Source: Lentisphaeria bacterium UBA1776 (GTDB taxonomy: Bacteria; Verrucomicrobiota; Lentisphaeria; Victivallales; Victivallaceae). Taken from it: a stretch of DNA of 25,421 nt. Position 1 is the first letter of the stretch. Every line of letters begins with the position of its first letter. A program made the position numbers and the translations under genes. The stretch covers positions 1-25,421 of the forward strand of contig DCGO01000132.1 in the NCBI GenBank assembly GCA_002314605.1. Direction: 5' to 3'. Shown piece by piece: positions 23,745 to 25,421 of the stretch. The notes below the pieces were generated by a model. That model saw only the letters and a list, made by a program, of their open reading frames with translations. It was not told where the DNA came from and ran no database searches.

Positions 23745-23775
23745 AAAATGGAAAAAAAAAGGTTTTTTCCGTTTT
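23745..23775. other. A/T hairpin between the divergent promoters
   Basis: AAAATGGAAAAAA (23745-23757) pairs with TTTTTTCCGTTTT (23763-23775) over 13 positions with one G-T wobble and a 5-base loop. It lies 5 bases upstream of the EF-G promoter -35, where a DNA-binding site or bent DNA could influence promoter strength. No transcript end of a known gene is here. Confidence 0.5.
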
Positions 23776-23935
23776 GCACGGGGCCCTTGAGGGAGAATCC
23801 GCCGCCGGGCCGGGGACTGCGGGGGGGGATCCGTACATGGGGCTTCTGCGGTCCGGAGGTTCAAAACAGCTTTGCCGTTTTCGGCTTTATCTCAGAAGTT
23901 TGTTCCGATTCCTCCGAAGAATAACCGGTTTCCAC
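23776..23935. other. Remaining divergent intergenic region
   Basis: Together with the promoters this makes up the roughly 490 bases between the EF-G-like and foldase genes. It is GC-rich at its left (GGGCCC, G8 run near 23822) and AT-richer at its right. The 104-codon plus-strand frame starting at 23774 overlaps the promoter and the foldase start and has no family features, so I see no gene. Confidence 0.5.
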
Positions 23936-23964
23936 TTGACAAAACGGCAAATCCATGGTAATTT
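23936..23964 (+). promoter_or_regulatory. Promoter of the foldase gene
   Basis: TTGACA (23936-23941), a 17-base spacer and TAATTT (23959-23964). The leader is about 115 bases long and ends in the ribosome binding site AAGGAG at 24076-24081. Confidence 0.8.
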
Positions 23965-24084
23965 CTCCTGTTGGGTATGCACCGCTGTCCGCTCTGGTTT
24001 TCCGGTTAAAAACGGAACGGATGCCTGGCCGCGCCGGTTTCAACGGGTCATAAGCGAAAAAGCTTTTCAATTCAAGGAGAAAAA

Positions 24085-25281
24085 ATGAAGCGCATTCTGA
24101 TTCTGCTGCCGGTTTTTTTGTGTCTGGCGGCGTTGGCTGACGAAATTGTCAATGTGGTCCCGCCGAAGGCTCTGCCGGAAACGGGAACCCCTCCACGGAA
24201 TGCGCCGGTTCTGAATGTGGCTCCGCCGGAGGATCCTCCCGGAAAGACCGGGCAGACGGTCCCGTCAGAAAAAAGTGACGGAAAAACGACGGCGGTTCTG
24301 TCCGCAAAAAGTGACGGAAAAACGCCAGTTCAGGTGGAAAAACGCCCGGATAACGGAAAAAAAGGGACGGCTCCCGCAAAAATTCTTTCCCGGGAATCCG
24401 ATGCCATTGCCGCATCGGTCAACGGCAGTCCCATCAGTGTCCGGGATATTGTGGAAGAGACCGCCCGTCAGGAAGATATCATTTACCGGACGCTCCCCCG
24501 GGCGGAACACTATCAGGCGATCCTGAACTTGCGGAACAAGACCCTGGACAATGCCATCAACCGCAAACTCCTCCTGCTGGAATATGAGGCTCAGACCTTC
24601 CGGGTCCCCAATCAGTATGTGGAAAATATCATGGATGAGATCGCCCTTTCCCAGGGGATCCGTTCCCGCCGGGAGTTTTATGCCAGGCTGCGCTCCCAGC
24701 ATACTTCTCCGGCAGGGCTGCGGCAGAAAGTGCTTGAGCAGCTGATTGTTCAGGCCATGACCGCCCGGAGAATCCAGCTGAAGGGAACCATTTCTCCCCG
24801 TGAGGTCCGGAAATACTTTGACGATCATGCTGCGGAGTTCGGCAAAAGCGAACAGTGGGAACTGGGCATGATCGCTCTTCCGCCGGATTCTCCGGTTTAC
24901 CGGGCGGACGGCGGACTGCAGAAGTTTCTGACGGCGCTCAGGAAAGACCCGGGGAGCTTCTCTGCCCTGGCGGCATTGTATTCCAACGGTCCCAACGCCG
25001 ATTCCGGCGGGTCCCTGGGATTGCTGCCCAAAACGGCTTTGCGCCCGGAATTTGCCGCCGCCTGCAAAAATGCCAAAGCCGGAGACATTCTTGGCCCCAT
25101 TCACGCCGACGGGGTTGATTATTTTCTGCAGGTATTGAATATCGTCCCCCCGGAAAAGGCGGATTTCCTCGCCCGGGAACCTGCCCTCCGCAAGAGGCTG
25201 GAGAATGAACACCGGGAAAAGATCATGGCGGAATATTACCGGGAGCTCCGCAGCAAAGCCATCATCCGGATCTACTGGTAA
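24085..25281 (+). CDS. SurA/PpiC-like periplasmic peptidyl-prolyl isomerase
   Basis: The 398-residue protein has a Sec signal peptide (ILILLPVFLCLAALA), then a proline- and lysine-rich linker (about 20-100) containing a 12-residue tandem repeat with KSDGKT. Next comes a SurA-N-like helical domain (IAASVNGSPISVRDIVEE and NRKLLLLEYEAQTF), and a single parvulin domain (about 270-365) with FSALAALYSNGPNADSGGSLG and GPIHADGVDYFLQVL, followed by a closing helix. SurA proteins escort outer-membrane proteins through the periplasm. This one has one parvulin domain rather than the two of E. coli SurA. AAGGAG precedes the ATG. The stop overlaps the next start by one base (TAATG). Confidence 0.88.
   Translation: MKRILILLPVFLCLAALADEIVNVVPPKALPETGTPPRNAPVLNVAPPEDPPGKTGQTVPSEKSDGKTTAVLSAKSDGKTPVQVEKRPDNGKKGTAPAKILSRESDAIAASVNGSPISVRDIVEETARQEDIIYRTLPRAEHYQAILNLRNKTLDNAINRKLLLLEYEAQTFRVPNQYVENIMDEIALSQGIRSRREFYARLRSQHTSPAGLRQKVLEQLIVQAMTARRIQLKGTISPREVRKYFDDHAAEFGKSEQWELGMIALPPDSPVYRADGGLQKFLTALRKDPGSFSALAALYSNGPNADSGGSLGLLPKTALRPEFAAACKNAKAGDILGPIHADGVDYFLQVLNIVPPEKADFLAREPALRKRLENEHREKIMAEYYRELRSKAIIRIYW
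24270..24324 (+). repeat. Tandem 36-base repeat in the foldase linker
   Basis: AAAAAGTGACGGAAAAACG occurs at 24270-24288 and again at 24306-24324, a 36-base (12-codon) period that keeps the frame and encodes KSDGKT twice. The linker could vary in length by slippage or recombination. Confidence 0.75.
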
Positions 25282-25421
25282 TGGACGGGATCGACGGATA
25301 CGGGTCCCAGCATTTCCGCTGCCGGCGGTGCCGGGCCGGGTGCTGCGCCCGTTACGCCATCACCGTTTCCGCCGAAGAGCGTGAACGTCTGCTCCGGCTG
25401 AAGGGTACCTCTAAAAATTCA
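25281..25421 (+). CDS. Cysteine-cluster protein (YkgJ-like), 5' part only
   Basis: Forty-seven codons are present before the window ends. The sequence FRCRRCRAGCC (12-22) is a CxxC-x4-CC cluster typical of the YkgJ / CxxCxxCC zinc- or iron-chelating family, which usually opens with such a motif. The start overlaps the foldase stop by one base, so the two are translationally coupled. The last codons read TSKNS; the final bases CTAAAAATTCA match the outer end of the arm at position 1, so the end of this frame may already be insertion-element sequence. Confidence 0.65.
   Translation, partial: MDGIDGYGSQHFRCRRCRAGCCARYAITVSAEERERLLRLKGTSKNS

Noticed and set aside
23774..24088. 104-codon plus-strand frame in the divergent intergenic region
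   Set aside because: It overlaps the foldase promoter and start codon and shows no family features.
1..25421. Window as a complete circular molecule because both ends share AAAATTCA
   Set aside because: Eight bases are too few, and the gene content is chromosomal; a repeated insertion element at both contig ends explains it better.

Overview
The window looks like a bacterial chromosomal contig from a GC-rich Gram-negative organism with lipoproteins and a periplasm. The gene set (YifB/ComM, RicT-like PSP1 protein, EF-G2-type paralogue, LpoB/YcfL lipoproteins, ArnT-like transferase, SurA-like foldase) together with the strong bias for CCGGA/TCCGG and GCCGCC codon pairs suggests a PVC-superphylum bacterium, most likely Lentisphaerota (Victivallis-like). 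This is an inference from style and content, not a proven placement. No rRNA, tRNA or CRISPR array was seen.

Region 1 (1-1676) is a foreign, visibly AT-richer insertion. It consists of two nearly identical 144-bp arms in inverted orientation, each carrying the promoter and first 23 codons of an IS1634-like transposase. Between them lies about 1.34 kb of phage-like cargo: the 3' end of a large phage gene with an HExxH metallopeptidase-like domain, a small overlapping partner gene and a good terminator. The cargo interrupts the transposase gene at about codon 26. The left arm begins exactly at a 13-bp inverted repeat inside the transposase gene, which looks like a fold-back template switch.

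Region 2 (1957-8999, + strand) holds comM, a decayed sodium:solute symporter (frameshift plus an apparent loss of membrane segments), a homocysteine methyltransferase/methylenetetrahydrofolate reductase fusion, a RicT-like protein and an unrecognised membrane protein with an HELCH metallopeptidase motif. The last three are tightly packed.

Region 3 (9000-13598, + strand) starts with an AT-rich, structured intergenic stretch, then two tandem paralogous small lipoproteins closed by a terminator, then a phosphomannomutase/phosphoglucomutase, an amine-dehydrogenase-like oxidoreductase and a glycosyltransferase, which together suggest surface polysaccharide synthesis.

Region 4 (23597 down to 13617, - strand) is one run of eight genes with short gaps: an EF-G2-type GTPase with altered GTPase motifs, two GT-C membrane glycosyltransferase-like proteins, two CsgG-like secreted proteins, a COG3014-like lipoprotein, YcfL and LpoB. 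It reads as an envelope assembly module. A strong promoter lies upstream of the EF-G gene.

Region 5 (23936-25421, + strand) has a consensus promoter, a SurA/PpiC-like foldase and the start of a cysteine-cluster (YkgJ-like) protein that runs off the window. The last 8 bases of the window equal its first 8 bases, so the contig may end at another copy of the same insertion element.
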